Of a DNA stretch of 64,000 bases, positions 1 through 8,686 are shown piece after piece (position 1 is the stretch's first letter; each line of letters starts with the position of its first letter). Below the pieces are notes generated by a model that was not told the DNA's origin, searched no databases, and was given only the letters and a program-made list of their open reading frames with translations. A program made the position numbers and the translations under genes. This DNA comes from an uncultured Pseudomonadota bacterium. GTDB lineage: Bacteria > Myxococcota_A > Bradymonadia > Bradymonadales > GCA-2716585. The stretch spans positions 1 to 64,000 of the forward strand of contig CAKZKQ010000403.1 in NCBI GenBank assembly GCA_937123825.1, in the 5' to 3' direction.

Positions 1-293
1 AGCCATCACCACCGACCACAAACCCCTTGGAAAACCCTACAAGTCCCCACCCCCCCCCACCCAGCCTCCAAAAACGAACCAATTTCGACGAAATGCCCAA
101 CTCGTACCGGCGAAGCCAAGAACCCAACCCATCCCAAATGCCAAAAGGAAGCGAGCGCAGCGAGCGACCGAACCAAAAGCCTGCGCAGCAGGCGAACCAA
201 AAGCAAGCCAAGCGAAGCGCCGGCGACCGAACCAAAAGCAAGCCAAGCGCAGCGCGGCAACCGAACCGTGAACATCGCGTACCGCGCGATGCC
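1..293 (+). repeat. Extragenic repeat, copy 1
   Basis: This non-coding stretch upstream of rpsB belongs to a family with three copies in the window. Direct comparison shows shared blocks: the region around 10-42, the palindrome TTTCGACGAAA with the following ~50 bases (83-143), and a run of imperfect ~35-base units built on CGAACCAAAAGCAAGCC (about 165-270). Copy 2 (28850-29118) is inverted and copy 3 (29489-29708) is in the same orientation. The left end may extend beyond the window. Frames through it encode only low-complexity Arg/Ser/Gln peptides, so it is not treated as coding. Confidence 0.75.
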
Positions 294-295
294 AC

Positions 296-323
296 TTGCT
301 TTGTACAGTGGGGTGTGTTAAAT
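296..323 (+). promoter_or_regulatory. Candidate promoter for rpsB-tsf
   Basis: TTGCTT (296-301) and TTAAAT (318-323) are separated by 16 bases and lie about 165 bases upstream of rpsB. The fit to a sigma70 promoter is moderate. The long leader would leave room for autoregulation by S2, but no known S2-binding structure was recognised. Confidence 0.3.
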
Positions 324-489
324 GCGCGGCCTCAACTGGCACGCCGCTGGACTGGTGTCGCCGTGTGCTTTGGACATCGTGAGTGCCACCAAGACCGATG
401 GGATCGGGGTGGATGATGATTCAGGGTGGTGACGTCGGGTTGAAGGTGGCGGAAGAAAAACAAAACCTTTAGTGAGAGGACACAGAAAA

Positions 490-1293
490 ATGCCCAAGTT
501 GAACATGCGTGAGTTGCTGGAAGCTGGTGTGCACTTCGGTCACCAGACCAAGCGTTGGAACCCCAAAATGCGCCCGTACATCCACGGTGCCCGCAACGGC
601 ATCTACATCGTGGACCTGGCCCAGACGGTGCGTCTCTTTGACAAGGCGTACAAGTTTGTCAGCGACTCGGTGGCCAAGGGTGGCTCGGTGCTCTTTGTGG
701 GGACCAAGAAGCAGGCTCAGGATTTGATGAAGGATGCGGCCGTGCGCGCCGATCAGTTCTTCATCACGCACCGCTGGCTCGGTGGTACGCTGACCAACTT
801 CCGCACGATCCGCCGCTCGATCGATCGTCTCAAGACCCTTGAGAAGATGTCCATCGACGGTTCGTTCGACCGCTACACCAAGAAAGAGGTGTTGAGCTTC
901 ACCCGTGAGCGCGAGAAGCTGGACTTGAACGTCGGCGGCATCAAGCTGATGGACAAGCTGCCCACGATCATCTTCCTGATCGACCCCAAGAAAGAGCACA
1001 TCCCGATCAAGGAAGCCAAGCGCCTTGGCATCACCGTGGTGGCGCTGGTCGACACCAACTGCGACCCCAGCGGCGTGGACTACGTCATCCCCGGCAACGA
1101 CGATGCGATCCGCTCGATCCGCATCTTCGCCGAGGGCATCGCCGATGCGGCCATCGAAGGCTCCAAGCGCCGTGCTGAGGAGCGCAAGGCCCGCGACGAA
1201 GAAGGCTACATCGAGGGCTTCACGCCTGCGGCCAACGTCAGCGGCCCCGAAGTTCAGAAGCTGATCAAGCGTCAGAGCCCCGAAGGCGCCTGA
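490..1293 (+). CDS. rpsB: 30S ribosomal protein S2
   Basis: This is the small-subunit protein uS2, which docks on the 16S rRNA near the head-body junction and helps bring in S1. The 267-residue product opens [20 protein letters not shown] and has the family signatures [26 protein letters not shown] and [13 protein letters not shown] 490 is preferred over an in-frame GTG at 472 because GAGAGGA (473-479) is placed as its ribosome binding site and family members start at this methionine. It is followed 77 bases later by tsf, the conserved bacterial order. Function is certain; the exact start is very likely. Confidence 0.98.
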   Translation: MPKLNMRELLEAGVHFGHQTKRWNPKMRPYIHGARNGIYIVDLAQTVRLFDKAYKFVSDSVAKGGSVLFVGTKKQAQDLMKDAAVRADQFFITHRWLGGTLTNFRTIRRSIDRLKTLEKMSIDGSFDRYTKKEVLSFTREREKLDLNVGGIKLMDKLPTIIFLIDPKKEHIPIKEAKRLGITVVALVDTNCDPSGVDYVIPGNDDAIRSIRIFAEGIADAAIEGSKRRAEERKARDEEGYIEGFTPAANVSGPEVQKLIKRQSPEGA

Positions 1294-1302
1294 CGTCAGG
1301 AT

Positions 1303-1327
1303 GCCGCCGGTGAGTCTCTCCGGCGGC
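1303..1327 (+). other. GC-rich hairpin between rpsB and tsf
   Basis: GCCGCCGG (1303-1310) pairs perfectly with CCGGCGGC (1320-1327) around a 9-base loop. No T tract follows, so it is more likely an RNA processing or attenuation structure that sets the S2:EF-Ts ratio than a full terminator. That role is inference. Confidence 0.5.
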
Positions 1328-1370
1328 GCCCGCGACAAAAAACCAACCAAGATTTGAGGAGCACAGGAAG

Positions 1371-2264
1371 ATGGCGATCAAGGCCTCACAGGTCAAAGAG
1401 CTTCGGCAGCGCTCTGGCGCTGGGATGATGGACTGCAAGAAGGCGCTGGTCGAGCACGATGGTGACGTCGAAGCGGCCCTGCTCTACCTGCAGAAGAAAG
1501 GCATGGCGCGCGCCGCGAAGAAGGCCGGCCGCACCGCCGCAGAAGGTCTGGTGGCCACGGTCATCAGCGACGACGCCTCCAACGGGCTGATCATCGAGGT
1601 CAACTGCGAGACCGACTTTGTGTCCCGCAACGACCAGTTCAAGGCTTTCGTGGCCGAGGCCGCCAGCCTCGCTGCCGCCAGCGACGCTGCCGACATCGAC
1701 GCCTTCAAGGCCACCAACCACCCCGATGGTCTGACCATCGAGGACTGGGCCAAGGCGGCCGTGGCCACCATTGGTGAAAACGTCCAGCTGCGTCGCCTCG
1801 TGCGCGTCGGCGGCGAAGGCAAGACGATCGGCTCCTACATCCACGCTGGCAGCCAGATCGGCGTCCTGGTGGAAGTTGAAGGTCAGGGCGACGCTGCCGG
1901 TGAGTTTGCGCGCAACGTGGCCATGCACGTGGCCGCCGCCAACCCCACCGTCGTGGACCCCTCGGAGATCGACGCCGACGCCGTCAAGCGTCAGGAAGAC
2001 ATCTTCACCGCGCAGGTCATCGACATGGGCAAACCCGCCAACATCGCTCCCAAGATCGTGGTGGGCAAGCTCAACAAGTGGCGCAACGAGATCAGCCTGC
2101 TCAAGCAGCCCTACGTCAAAGAGCCCGACCAGACCGTCGGCGCCTACCAGAAAGCCGTCGGCGGCGTCAAAGTCACCGGCTTTGTGCGTTACCAGGTCGG
2201 CGATGGCATCGAAAAGGCCGTCAGCAACCTCGCTGACGAAGTCGCCGCCATCACCGGTGGCTGA
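1371..2264 (+). CDS. tsf: Translation elongation factor Ts
   Basis: EF-Ts is the nucleotide-exchange factor that releases GDP from EF-Tu. The 297-residue product carries the N-terminal UBA-like signature (KELRQRSGAGMMDCKKAL, residues ~8-25) and the core motif TDFVSRNDQF (~residues 82-91) that contacts EF-Tu. The start is ATG 1371 with AGGAG upstream (1357-1361). It sits in the rpsB-tsf-pyrH-frr cluster and is followed by an intrinsic terminator at 2302-2334, so much transcription probably ends here. Length and motifs are typical. Confidence 0.98.
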   Translation: MAIKASQVKELRQRSGAGMMDCKKALVEHDGDVEAALLYLQKKGMARAAKKAGRTAAEGLVATVISDDASNGLIIEVNCETDFVSRNDQFKAFVAEAASLAAASDAADIDAFKATNHPDGLTIEDWAKAAVATIGENVQLRRLVRVGGEGKTIGSYIHAGSQIGVLVEVEGQGDAAGEFARNVAMHVAAANPTVVDPSEIDADAVKRQEDIFTAQVIDMGKPANIAPKIVVGKLNKWRNEISLLKQPYVKEPDQTVGAYQKAVGGVKVTGFVRYQVGDGIEKAVSNLADEVAAITGG

Positions 2265-2301
2265 TTCAAGCCGCTGAACAATCCCACTGAGCGTCTCTTT
2301 T

Positions 2302-2334
2302 GGCGGCCTGCACTCTTGTATGGCCGCCTTTTTT
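2302..2334 (+). terminator. Intrinsic terminator after tsf
   Basis: GGCGGCC (2302-2308) pairs with GGCCGCC (2322-2328), followed directly by six T residues. It separates the rpsB-tsf transcript from pyrH-frr. Confidence 0.85.
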
Positions 2335-2387
2335 GTGTCACCACACCTGCGACAATTTCCACGGCACCCACACAATGGAGGTGAACG

Positions 2388-3134
2388 ATGCCGAAGCTCC
2401 CCAAATCCCCCGAAGCGCACTTCACACGGATCTTGCTCAAGCTCTCTGGCGAAGCGCTCGCCGGGCAGGACGGCTCGGGCATCAACACCGAGACGCTCGA
2501 CGCCATCGCCCAGGAAGTCGCCGCGGTCCATGACCTGGGCCTGGAGATCGCCATCGTCATCGGCGGCGGCAACATCTTCCGCGGCGTCGCCGCCAGCACC
2601 AGCGGCATGGACCGCTCCAGCGCCGACCACATGGGCATGCTGGCCACCGTCATCAACGGCCTGGCCCTCCAGGACGCCCTGGAGAAGAAGGGCAAGTTCA
2701 CCCGCGTCATGAGCGCCCTGGAGATCAACGCCGTGGCCGAGCCCTACATCCGCCGCCGCGCCGTGCGCCACCTGGAGAAGGGCCGGATCGTGATCTTCGT
2801 CGCCGGCACCGGCAACCCCTACTTCACCACCGACACCGCCGCCGCGCTGCGCTCCATGGAGGTCCACGCCGACATCCTGCTCAAGGCGACCAAGGTCGAT
2901 GGCATCTACGACAGCGACCCCGTCACCAACCCCGACGCCGTCATGTTCAAGAAGGTCACCTTCATGGAGGTCCTCAACAAAGAGCTGCGCGTCATGGACA
3001 CCCCCGCCATCAGCCTGTGCAAAGACAACAACCTGCCCATCGTTGTCTTCAACCTGCACGACACCGGCAACATCAAGCGCGTTGTGACGGGTCAAAAGGT
3101 GGGGACGCTTGTGACATCGCGGACCATGGAGTAG
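2388..3134 (+). CDS. pyrH: UMP kinase
   Basis: This bacterial hexameric uridylate kinase of the amino-acid-kinase fold phosphorylates UMP to UDP with ATP in de novo pyrimidine synthesis. The 248-residue product has [10 protein letters not shown] near residue 16, the glycine-rich GGGNIFRG, and [13 protein letters not shown], all UMP kinase signatures. ATG 2388 has GGAGGT (2376-2381) at good spacing. It is followed by frr 66 bases downstream, the usual bacterial pairing. Nothing looks unusual apart from the terminator that separates it from tsf. Confidence 0.97.
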   Translation: MPKLPKSPEAHFTRILLKLSGEALAGQDGSGINTETLDAIAQEVAAVHDLGLEIAIVIGGGNIFRGVAASTSGMDRSSADHMGMLATVINGLALQDALEKKGKFTRVMSALEINAVAEPYIRRRAVRHLEKGRIVIFVAGTGNPYFTTDTAAALRSMEVHADILLKATKVDGIYDSDPVTNPDAVMFKKVTFMEVLNKELRVMDTPAISLCKDNNLPIVVFNLHDTGNIKRVVTGQKVGTLVTSRTME

Positions 3135-3200
3135 ACTCGCGGTCCTTTTGATGGCTTACAATTGCGTTTCACACTCAGGAAAGGAAAGGAGGATGCGGCG

Positions 3201-3758
3201 ATGCTGGATGAAGTCTTTGACGACCTCGGACAGAACTTTGAACAAGTGCTCAAGGCCCTTCGCAAGGACCTGACCAAAGTGCGCACCGGGCGCGCCAACC
3301 CCGCCATCTTTGACGGCGTGCGGGTCGATTACTATGGCACCCCCACCCCGCTCAACCAGGTCGGCGCGGTCAAGGTCGTTGATGCGACCCTGATCACGAT
3401 CCAGCCCTGGGAGAAGAACATGATCCAGGCCATCGAGAAGGCCATCATGATCAGCAACCTGGGCCTCAACCCCACCAACGACGGCACGCTCATCCGCGTG
3501 CCCATCCCCCCGCTGACCGGCGAGCGCCGCAAGGCCCTGGTCAAGCAGGTCAAGTCCGCCGGGGAAGACCGCAAGGTCAAGGCGCGCCAGCACCGCCGTG
3601 ACGCCAACGAGATGATCAAAGCCTTCCAGAAAGACGGCGAGATCTCCGAAGACGACATGCACCGCGCCCTCAAATCTGTGCAGGAAGACACCGACGCGAA
3701 CATCAAGACCATCGATTCGCTCGTCTCCGAAAAAGAAAAGGAGATCATGGAGGTCTGA
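3201..3758 (+). CDS. frr: Ribosome recycling factor
   Basis: RRF, with EF-G, splits the post-termination ribosome. The 185-residue product equals the usual family length and begins MLDEVFDDLGQNFEQVLKAL. Typical motifs are KVRTGRANPAIFDGVRVDYYG and the C-terminal EDTDANIKTIDSLVSEKEKE helix. ATG 3201 is chosen over an upstream in-frame ATG at 3162 because a strong purine-rich AAGGAAAGGAGG site (3181-3192) precedes 3201 and homologues start there. In many bacteria uppS and cdsA follow frr; here polX follows instead. Confidence 0.97.
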   Translation: MLDEVFDDLGQNFEQVLKALRKDLTKVRTGRANPAIFDGVRVDYYGTPTPLNQVGAVKVVDATLITIQPWEKNMIQAIEKAIMISNLGLNPTNDGTLIRVPIPPLTGERRKALVKQVKSAGEDRKVKARQHRRDANEMIKAFQKDGEISEDDMHRALKSVQEDTDANIKTIDSLVSEKEKEIMEV

Positions 3759-3974
3759 CCCTCCCTGGACTCCACGGGACGCATCCACAACGGCGCATCG
3801 ACCGAACACATTCGGCATCAACGCTTCTGGATGGTCCCCGACGGCGCTTCCCACATCGGGCGGCCGCCGTCACGCACCATCTCGGGCGCAACGCCCGATC
3901 CCAGGCGCACCTGCGGTGCCACAAGCACCCCATCAACACACCCCACTCACCCCATACACCATCGAGGCCTCGCC

Positions 3975-5702
3975 ATGCGCAACGCCGAATATGCTCGCCT
4001 TTTGGCGCAGACCGCCGCGTTGATCGAAATCTCCGGCGGCAACGTCTACCGCGTGCGCGCCTTTCAAAAGGCCGCCCGCACTGTCGAAAAACTCCCCATC
4101 AGCCTCGAAGAGGCCATGAACGACGGCCCGCTCACTCGGCTCCCAGGCATTGGCAAGTCCATCGCCGCCGATCTGGTCAGCATCCGCGACAGCGGCTCTT
4201 TTGAGCTCTACAACGAGCTGCGCCAGAGCCTGCCCGACGGCATCCTGGGGCTGATGCAGGTCCAGGGCCTGGGCCCCAAGAAGGTCAAGGCCCTCTACAC
4301 CCACCTGGAGGTCGGGGATCTGGCCTCGCTGGAGAAGGCCGTTGAGGACGGGACGATCGCCCAGCTGCCCGGTTTTGGGGCCAAGACCCAGGACAACATC
4401 CGGCGCGAGATCGCCCGGCTGCGTCGCCAGGCAGGCCGCCGCCCGCTGCCGATGGCCATCATGGTCGCCGGGCCCATTGTGGAGGCCCTGCGGGCTGTGG
4501 AGGCTGTGGAGCGGGCCGAGGTCGGCGGCAGCGTCCGGCGCCGCCGCGAGACGGTCAAGGACGTGGACTTTGTGGTCGCCAGCACCGACCCCGAAGCCGT
4601 CATGGAGGCCTTCGTCAACCTCGACGGGGTCCGCGAGGTGATCGCCCGAGGCTCGACCAAGACCTCGGTCATTTTGGACGGCGAGTTTCAGGCCGATCTG
4701 CGTGTGGTGGCCCCAGAGGCCTTTGGATCGGCGCTGCATCACTTTACGGGCAGCAAAGAGCACCACGTGGAACTGCGCAAGCGCGCCAAGTCCATGGGCC
4801 TGAAGATCAGCGAGTACGGCGTCTTCAAGGTCGATGCGCCCGAAGGGACGCCGCCGGTGGCCTCGCGCACCGAGCAGGACGTCTACGCCGCGCTGGGGCT
4901 GGCGTGGATCCCCCCGGAGATGCGCGAAAACACCGGTGAGATCGCCGCCGCCGAGGCCGACGCGCTGCCATCGCTGCTGAGCGCGGCAGACATCCAAGGC
5001 GATCTGCACATGCACACCACCGCCAGCGACGGCAGCCACACCATCGCGCAGATGGCCGAGGCAGCCCGCGACTTTGGCCACAAATACATCGTCATCACCG
5101 ACCACTCCCAGGCCTCGGTGGTCGCCAATGGCCTGGGGCCCGACCGCCTGCGCCAACACATGATCGATATCGACGCCGCCAATGAGGCCATCGACGGCAT
5201 TGAGATCAAAAAAGGGATCGAGGTCGACATCCTCAAGGACGGCTCACTGGACCTGCCCGGCGATCTGCTCGATGAACTCGACTACGTCGTCGGCTCGGTC
5301 CATGCCTCCATGAAGCAAGACCGCCAAACCATGACCGAGCGCCTGCTCAAGGCCATCTCCAGCGGCCACATCCACGCCCTGGGTCACCCCACCGGCAGGC
5401 TGCTCGGCGGCCGAGACCCCTTTGAATTCGACTTCCAGGCCATCATCCAGGCCTGCCTCAAACACCGCGTGGCCCTGGAGATCAACGCCTCCGCAGGGCG
5501 CATGGATCTCAAAGATGAACACGCCCGGCTGGCAGCGCAGGCCGGCGTCCCCCTGGTCATCAACACCGACAGCCACACCACCACCGGCTTTGCACAGATC
5601 CACTTTGGTGTCGGCATCGCCCGACGCGCCTGGCTTGAACCTCACCATGTCCTCAACACCCTGCCCTGGGACGAGATGATGAACTGGTACAAAGGCGCTT
5701 GA
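3975..5702 (+). CDS. polX: DNA polymerase/3'-5' exonuclease PolX
   Basis: This bacterial family X repair polymerase fills short gaps and has a C-terminal PHP nuclease. The 575-residue order is an N-terminal helix-hairpin-helix region (LTRLPGIGKSIAADL, ~residues 51-65; IAQLPGFGAKTQDNI further on), the nucleotidyltransferase core with GGSVRRRRETVKDVDFVVAS (metal-binding Asp pair), and a PHP domain from about residue 340 (DLHMHTTASDGS, ITDHSQ, INTDSHTT). All PHP metal-ligand motifs appear intact, so both activities are expected. The start is ATG 3975; an in-frame ATG at 3831 adds a low-complexity leader not seen in the family. It lies 216 bases after frr. Confidence 0.95.
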   Translation: MRNAEYARLLAQTAALIEISGGNVYRVRAFQKAARTVEKLPISLEEAMNDGPLTRLPGIGKSIAADLVSIRDSGSFELYNELRQSLPDGILGLMQVQGLGPKKVKALYTHLEVGDLASLEKAVEDGTIAQLPGFGAKTQDNIRREIARLRRQAGRRPLPMAIMVAGPIVEALRAVEAVERAEVGGSVRRRRETVKDVDFVVASTDPEAVMEAFVNLDGVREVIARGSTKTSVILDGEFQADLRVVAPEAFGSALHHFTGSKEHHVELRKRAKSMGLKISEYGVFKVDAPEGTPPVASRTEQDVYAALGLAWIPPEMRENTGEIAAAEADALPSLLSAADIQGDLHMHTTASDGSHTIAQMAEAARDFGHKYIVITDHSQASVVANGLGPDRLRQHMIDIDAANEAIDGIEIKKGIEVDILKDGSLDLPGDLLDELDYVVGSVHASMKQDRQTMTERLLKAISSGHIHALGHPTGRLLGGRDPFEFDFQAIIQACLKHRVALEINASAGRMDLKDEHARLAAQAGVPLVINTDSHTTTGFAQIHFGVGIARRAWLEPHHVLNTLPWDEMMNWYKGA

Positions 5703-5750
5703 CCAAGACGAACACCATCACCAAATTGAGTGTTGTTTCGCTCCCAGGCA

Positions 5751-5788
5751 CACATAAGTGTAAGAATTTATCAGCTTACGCTTATGTG
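5751..5788 (+). terminator. AT-rich hairpin after polX
   Basis: CACATAAGTGTAAG (5751-5764) pairs with CTTACGCTTATGTG (5775-5788) with one wobble position. It lies 48 bases after the polX stop and the sequence turns AT-rich afterwards. It is probably the end of the polX transcript, but there is no clean T tract. Confidence 0.5.
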
Positions 5789-5801
5789 AAATTGAACAAT
5801 T

Positions 5802-5817
5802 GAATCATCAATGATTC
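5802..5817. promoter_or_regulatory. Palindrome upstream of the hybrid kinase
   Basis: GAATCATCAATGATTC has perfect 7-base arms and lies 67 bases before the GTG start at 5885, in an AT-rich promoter-like stretch. It could be an operator. No known regulator site was recognised. Confidence 0.35.
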
Positions 5818-5884
5818 GCACCAGGCAACGATGTCATGTATCTTTGCGCCGGTGTGGTGCAACAGTGGCTCAGGAGAAGCCTAC

Positions 5885-7477
5885 GTGAGCGTTGAACATG
5901 GTCCATTGAACATACTCCTGGTGGAAGACGACGAGATCGATCGCATGGCGATACGCCGCGCCGTGCGCAAGAGCAGGTCCCAGATAACCCTGCACGAAGC
6001 TCCCGATCTCACCACCAGCTTTAAAGTCCTTGAAGAGCAGACCTTTGACTGCGTGTTGGTGGACTACCGATTGCCCGATGGAGACGGGCTGGAGTTGCTC
6101 AACCACATCCAACACACCTTGTCTGCGCCGCCTCCCCTCATCTTTCTGACCGGCATGGACGACACTTCCATCGCGCGCGCCGCCCTGCAACAAGGCGCCC
6201 AGGATTACCTGACCAAGAACAACATCAACCCCGAGCTCTTGCTGCGCTCCATCCGGTACGCCATTGAGCGCAAGCGCGCCACCGATCTGCGCCACCGCCT
6301 GATCCAAGCCGACAGGCTCAGCCTGCTTGGTCAGATGGCCTCGGGGCTCTCACACGAGATCAACAACCCCGCGGCCTGGATCTCGACCAACATGGGCCTG
6401 CTCAAGGAGCACATGCAGGCCCTGCTGGACATCACGGAGTATGTTCAGGACACCCTCGAAATGGCGCCAGACAGCGCGCTGAAGTCCATCCTGGCGCCCA
6501 AAGTAGACGCCCTGAATCTGGAAGAATCCCGCGAAGACATCTTGAGCATCTTTGAGGACAACGCCGCGGGCATGGATCGGATCATGGCCACCGTGCAGCG
6601 CCTCAAGGGCTTCTCGCTGGTCGCAGAGCACCGCGTCGAAGAGCTTCACATCCATGAACTGCTCCACGAAGCGCGCAGCCAACTCCAACATGAACTCAAC
6701 ACCTCGATCCCCATCGAGATCGACGTGCCCGACGACATGCCGGCACTCGTCGTGGAGCGGCGCCCCATCCTGCAAGTGCTGGGGAATCTCTTGATCAACG
6801 CCGTTGAGGCGATCCAGCGCGCACCTCAGCGCGACCACCGCATCCGCATCGTCGCCAGCCACACCCCCAAAACCATGACGCTGGTCATCGAAGACACCGG
6901 CGGCGGGGTCCCAAACGCTGTGCGCCGCAACCTCTTTGAACCCTTTGTCACCACCAACACCACCCAATGGGGCCGGGGCCTGGGGCTGTCGCTCTGCGCC
7001 GACATCGCCAGTCAACACAACGGCACCCTGCGCCTGCACAGCACCAGCCAGGAAGGCAGCGCCTTTGAGTTGGTCTTGCCGCTCCAGAACGAGCTTGGGC
7101 AACACACCACCGCCGCCAACAACGCGCACAAGATGACGATCATCGTCGTCAACGCCGACACCATCTTTGAAGAGGCCGCCCAGCGACTGCTGAAGTTCCA
7201 CGACGTCCTGTGGACCCAGGAACCACGCACCGCCGTGCTCCACGCACAAAAAACCAACGCGGATCTGATCCTGTGCATGTCGGACTCAAACGCACACAAC
7301 GTGCTGCTCCAGGAAGCCCCCGAGCTGGCCCCCAGGATCATCGTCATCCACCCCACCCCATCGCCCGACGCCCAGCCCCGCAATGCGCTCAGCGCCCCCG
7401 TCACCCCCAGCGCCTTGCACTTCGTGCTCAAAGCCACCCAGCGCCGCGACAACCGCACCAACACCCCCTCATCCTGA
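5885..7477 (+). CDS. Receiver-histidine kinase hybrid
   Basis: This is a predicted cytoplasmic two-component protein with the receiver in front of the kinase. In the 530-residue product, residues ~9-125 are a receiver (acidic pair D15/D16, phospho-acceptor D60 in VDYRLPDGDG, T89, K111). H157 in GLSHEINNP is the H box. NLLINAVEAI is the N box, and EDTGGGVP and GRGLGLSLC are ATP-binding G boxes. The last ~110 residues resemble a degenerate receiver but lack a clear phospho-Asp motif. There is no transmembrane segment or PAS domain. GTG 5885 is preferred (AGGAG at 5872-5876); an ATG at 5831 is an alternative. No partner regulator lies nearby. Confidence 0.88.
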   Translation: MSVEHGPLNILLVEDDEIDRMAIRRAVRKSRSQITLHEAPDLTTSFKVLEEQTFDCVLVDYRLPDGDGLELLNHIQHTLSAPPPLIFLTGMDDTSIARAALQQGAQDYLTKNNINPELLLRSIRYAIERKRATDLRHRLIQADRLSLLGQMASGLSHEINNPAAWISTNMGLLKEHMQALLDITEYVQDTLEMAPDSALKSILAPKVDALNLEESREDILSIFEDNAAGMDRIMATVQRLKGFSLVAEHRVEELHIHELLHEARSQLQHELNTSIPIEIDVPDDMPALVVERRPILQVLGNLLINAVEAIQRAPQRDHRIRIVASHTPKTMTLVIEDTGGGVPNAVRRNLFEPFVTTNTTQWGRGLGLSLCADIASQHNGTLRLHSTSQEGSAFELVLPLQNELGQHTTAANNAHKMTIIVVNADTIFEEAAQRLLKFHDVLWTQEPRTAVLHAQKTNADLILCMSDSNAHNVLLQEAPELAPRIIVIHPTPSPDAQPRNALSAPVTPSALHFVLKATQRRDNRTNTPSS

Positions 7478-7541
7478 CTCCACAGCCCGTCCCTTCCCCA
7501 CAAAGACCGCTGCGGAAGGTTGTCTGCGGCCCAAACATGCC

Positions 7542-7703
7542 TTAGCTTCTGTCTGAAAATTGTCCCGTCGCCCGACGGCCCGATGATGCCGATCTCGTCG
7601 TCGGCGGTGCTCAACGGGTCAAAGACCCGCCTGCGCTCACCTCCTCGATCTCGACACCATCGTGCTCGCCGGAACTCGGTTCCAATTGTCAGACAGAACC
7701 TAG
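7542..7703. repeat. 160-bp structured intergenic element, copy A
   Basis: The ends are imperfect inverted repeats starting TTAG and ending CTAG; the arms at 7547-7561 and 7684-7698 share TTCTGTCTGA and AATTG. The interior matches copy B (9565-9725) in order and spacing: TCCCGTCG (7563), GGCCCGATGA (7577), CGTCGTCG (7596), TGCGCTC (7632), TCCTCG (7642), CCATCG (7657), CTCGCC (7665) and CTCGGT (7675). A stem CGGGTC-AAA-GACCCG (7615-7629) sits where copy B has a different but equally paired stem. This suggests a structured RNA or a MITE-like element. Confidence 0.8.
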
Positions 7704-7777
7704 CTTCTGCACTGCCCGTCAGCACACCATCCATAATTCCCATAAAACCGCCCAAAAACGCGGCACACAGGAGCTTT

Positions 7778-8674
7778 ATGCAACTGAACCCCACAGATCT
7801 GCCTGCCTACGTGCACCTGATCTACCCCGACAAAACCGACGCCGAACGCCAAGAAAAACTCCAGCACATCCACAAAGGCCTCCCCCAACGGGATTGGGCC
7901 CTGACGCGCGTGGCCAAAACCCCAGACGGCACGCTCCAGGCCTGCCTCAAGCTCTCCTCTGTCGGCGGCGAGCAGTGGGCGCTGACCCGAATCTACACAA
8001 ACCCCAGCCACCCACCCGGCCCAGCGGTCATCGGGGCTCTGCTGCGCGAAGCCATCCAAGAAGCCACCCAACGCGGCGCCGCCATGGTCACCTCGCGCAT
8101 CACTCGCCAGCACCTCGATGAGCCCTACCGACAGATGCTCAAGGAGGCAGGCTTTGAGCAAGCCGGTGGGCGCCTTGAATACAAACTCCCCATTGAAGAA
8201 CTCCCCACAGAAGAAGGCTCACCGCTGATCTGGAAGGACATGAATGAATTGGGGCTGGAGACCACTGCCGCGATCTTTGGTCAGGCCGCCAGCGGCGCCT
8301 CAGACTGGGATGAAGAAGAGGACGATCCCGCCGAGCTGATCGGGGTCTACCGCACCGAACCGGGGCTCACAAACGACGCCTCTTGCTTTCAAGTCGGCTT
8401 CAAAGATCAGGCTCCCGTGGCGTTTGTCGCCGCGCAGATTGAACCCGCCACAGGGTGGTCCAGGATCACCTACATGGGCGTCGTCCCTGAGGCCCGCGGC
8501 AAAGGTCTGGGCAAGTGGGTGCACCGGCGCGGCTTTGCGCTCATGCGTCAACAGGGCGGCACCCTCTACCACGGCGGCACCGACGCCAAAAACATCCCCA
8601 TGCAGCGGCTCTTTGAGAACCACGGCTGCAAACAGGTCTACGACATGGTCGAGTGGCGCTGGCGAGCGCGCTGA
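7778..8674 (+). CDS. GNAT-family N-acetyltransferase
   Basis: This is a predicted acetyl-CoA-dependent acyltransferase; its substrate is unknown. The 298-residue product ends in a clear GNAT core: a beta4-type strand (WSRITYMGVVPEARGKGLGK) with the acetyl-CoA-binding R/Q-x-x-G-x-G/A pattern as ARGKGLG, followed by the AKNIPMQRLFENHGCKQVYD segment. The N-terminal half resembles a second, divergent GNAT fold. ATG 7778 follows ACAGGAG at good spacing; longer in-frame starts would run through structured element A. It faces the convergent gene at 8687 with only 12 bases between them, and both genes lie between copies A and B of the 160-bp element. Confidence 0.85.
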   Translation: MQLNPTDLPAYVHLIYPDKTDAERQEKLQHIHKGLPQRDWALTRVAKTPDGTLQACLKLSSVGGEQWALTRIYTNPSHPPGPAVIGALLREAIQEATQRGAAMVTSRITRQHLDEPYRQMLKEAGFEQAGGRLEYKLPIEELPTEEGSPLIWKDMNELGLETTAAIFGQAASGASDWDEEEDDPAELIGVYRTEPGLTNDASCFQVGFKDQAPVAFVAAQIEPATGWSRITYMGVVPEARGKGLGKWVHRRGFALMRQQGGTLYHGGTDAKNIPMQRLFENHGCKQVYDMVEWRWRAR

Positions 8675-8686
8675 AGGCCGCGCCCA

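Noticed and set aside
1386-3095. 569-codon minus-strand open frame over tsf and pyrH
   Set aside because: It is antisense to two certain genes, is low-complexity Gly/Val/Asp, and is explained by third-position GC bias.
3933-5159. 408-codon minus-strand frame over polX
   Set aside because: It is the antisense shadow of an unambiguous PolX gene.
7520-7777. N-terminal extension of the GNAT protein
   Set aside because: It would translate structured element A; the ribosome binding site and domain start favour ATG 7778.
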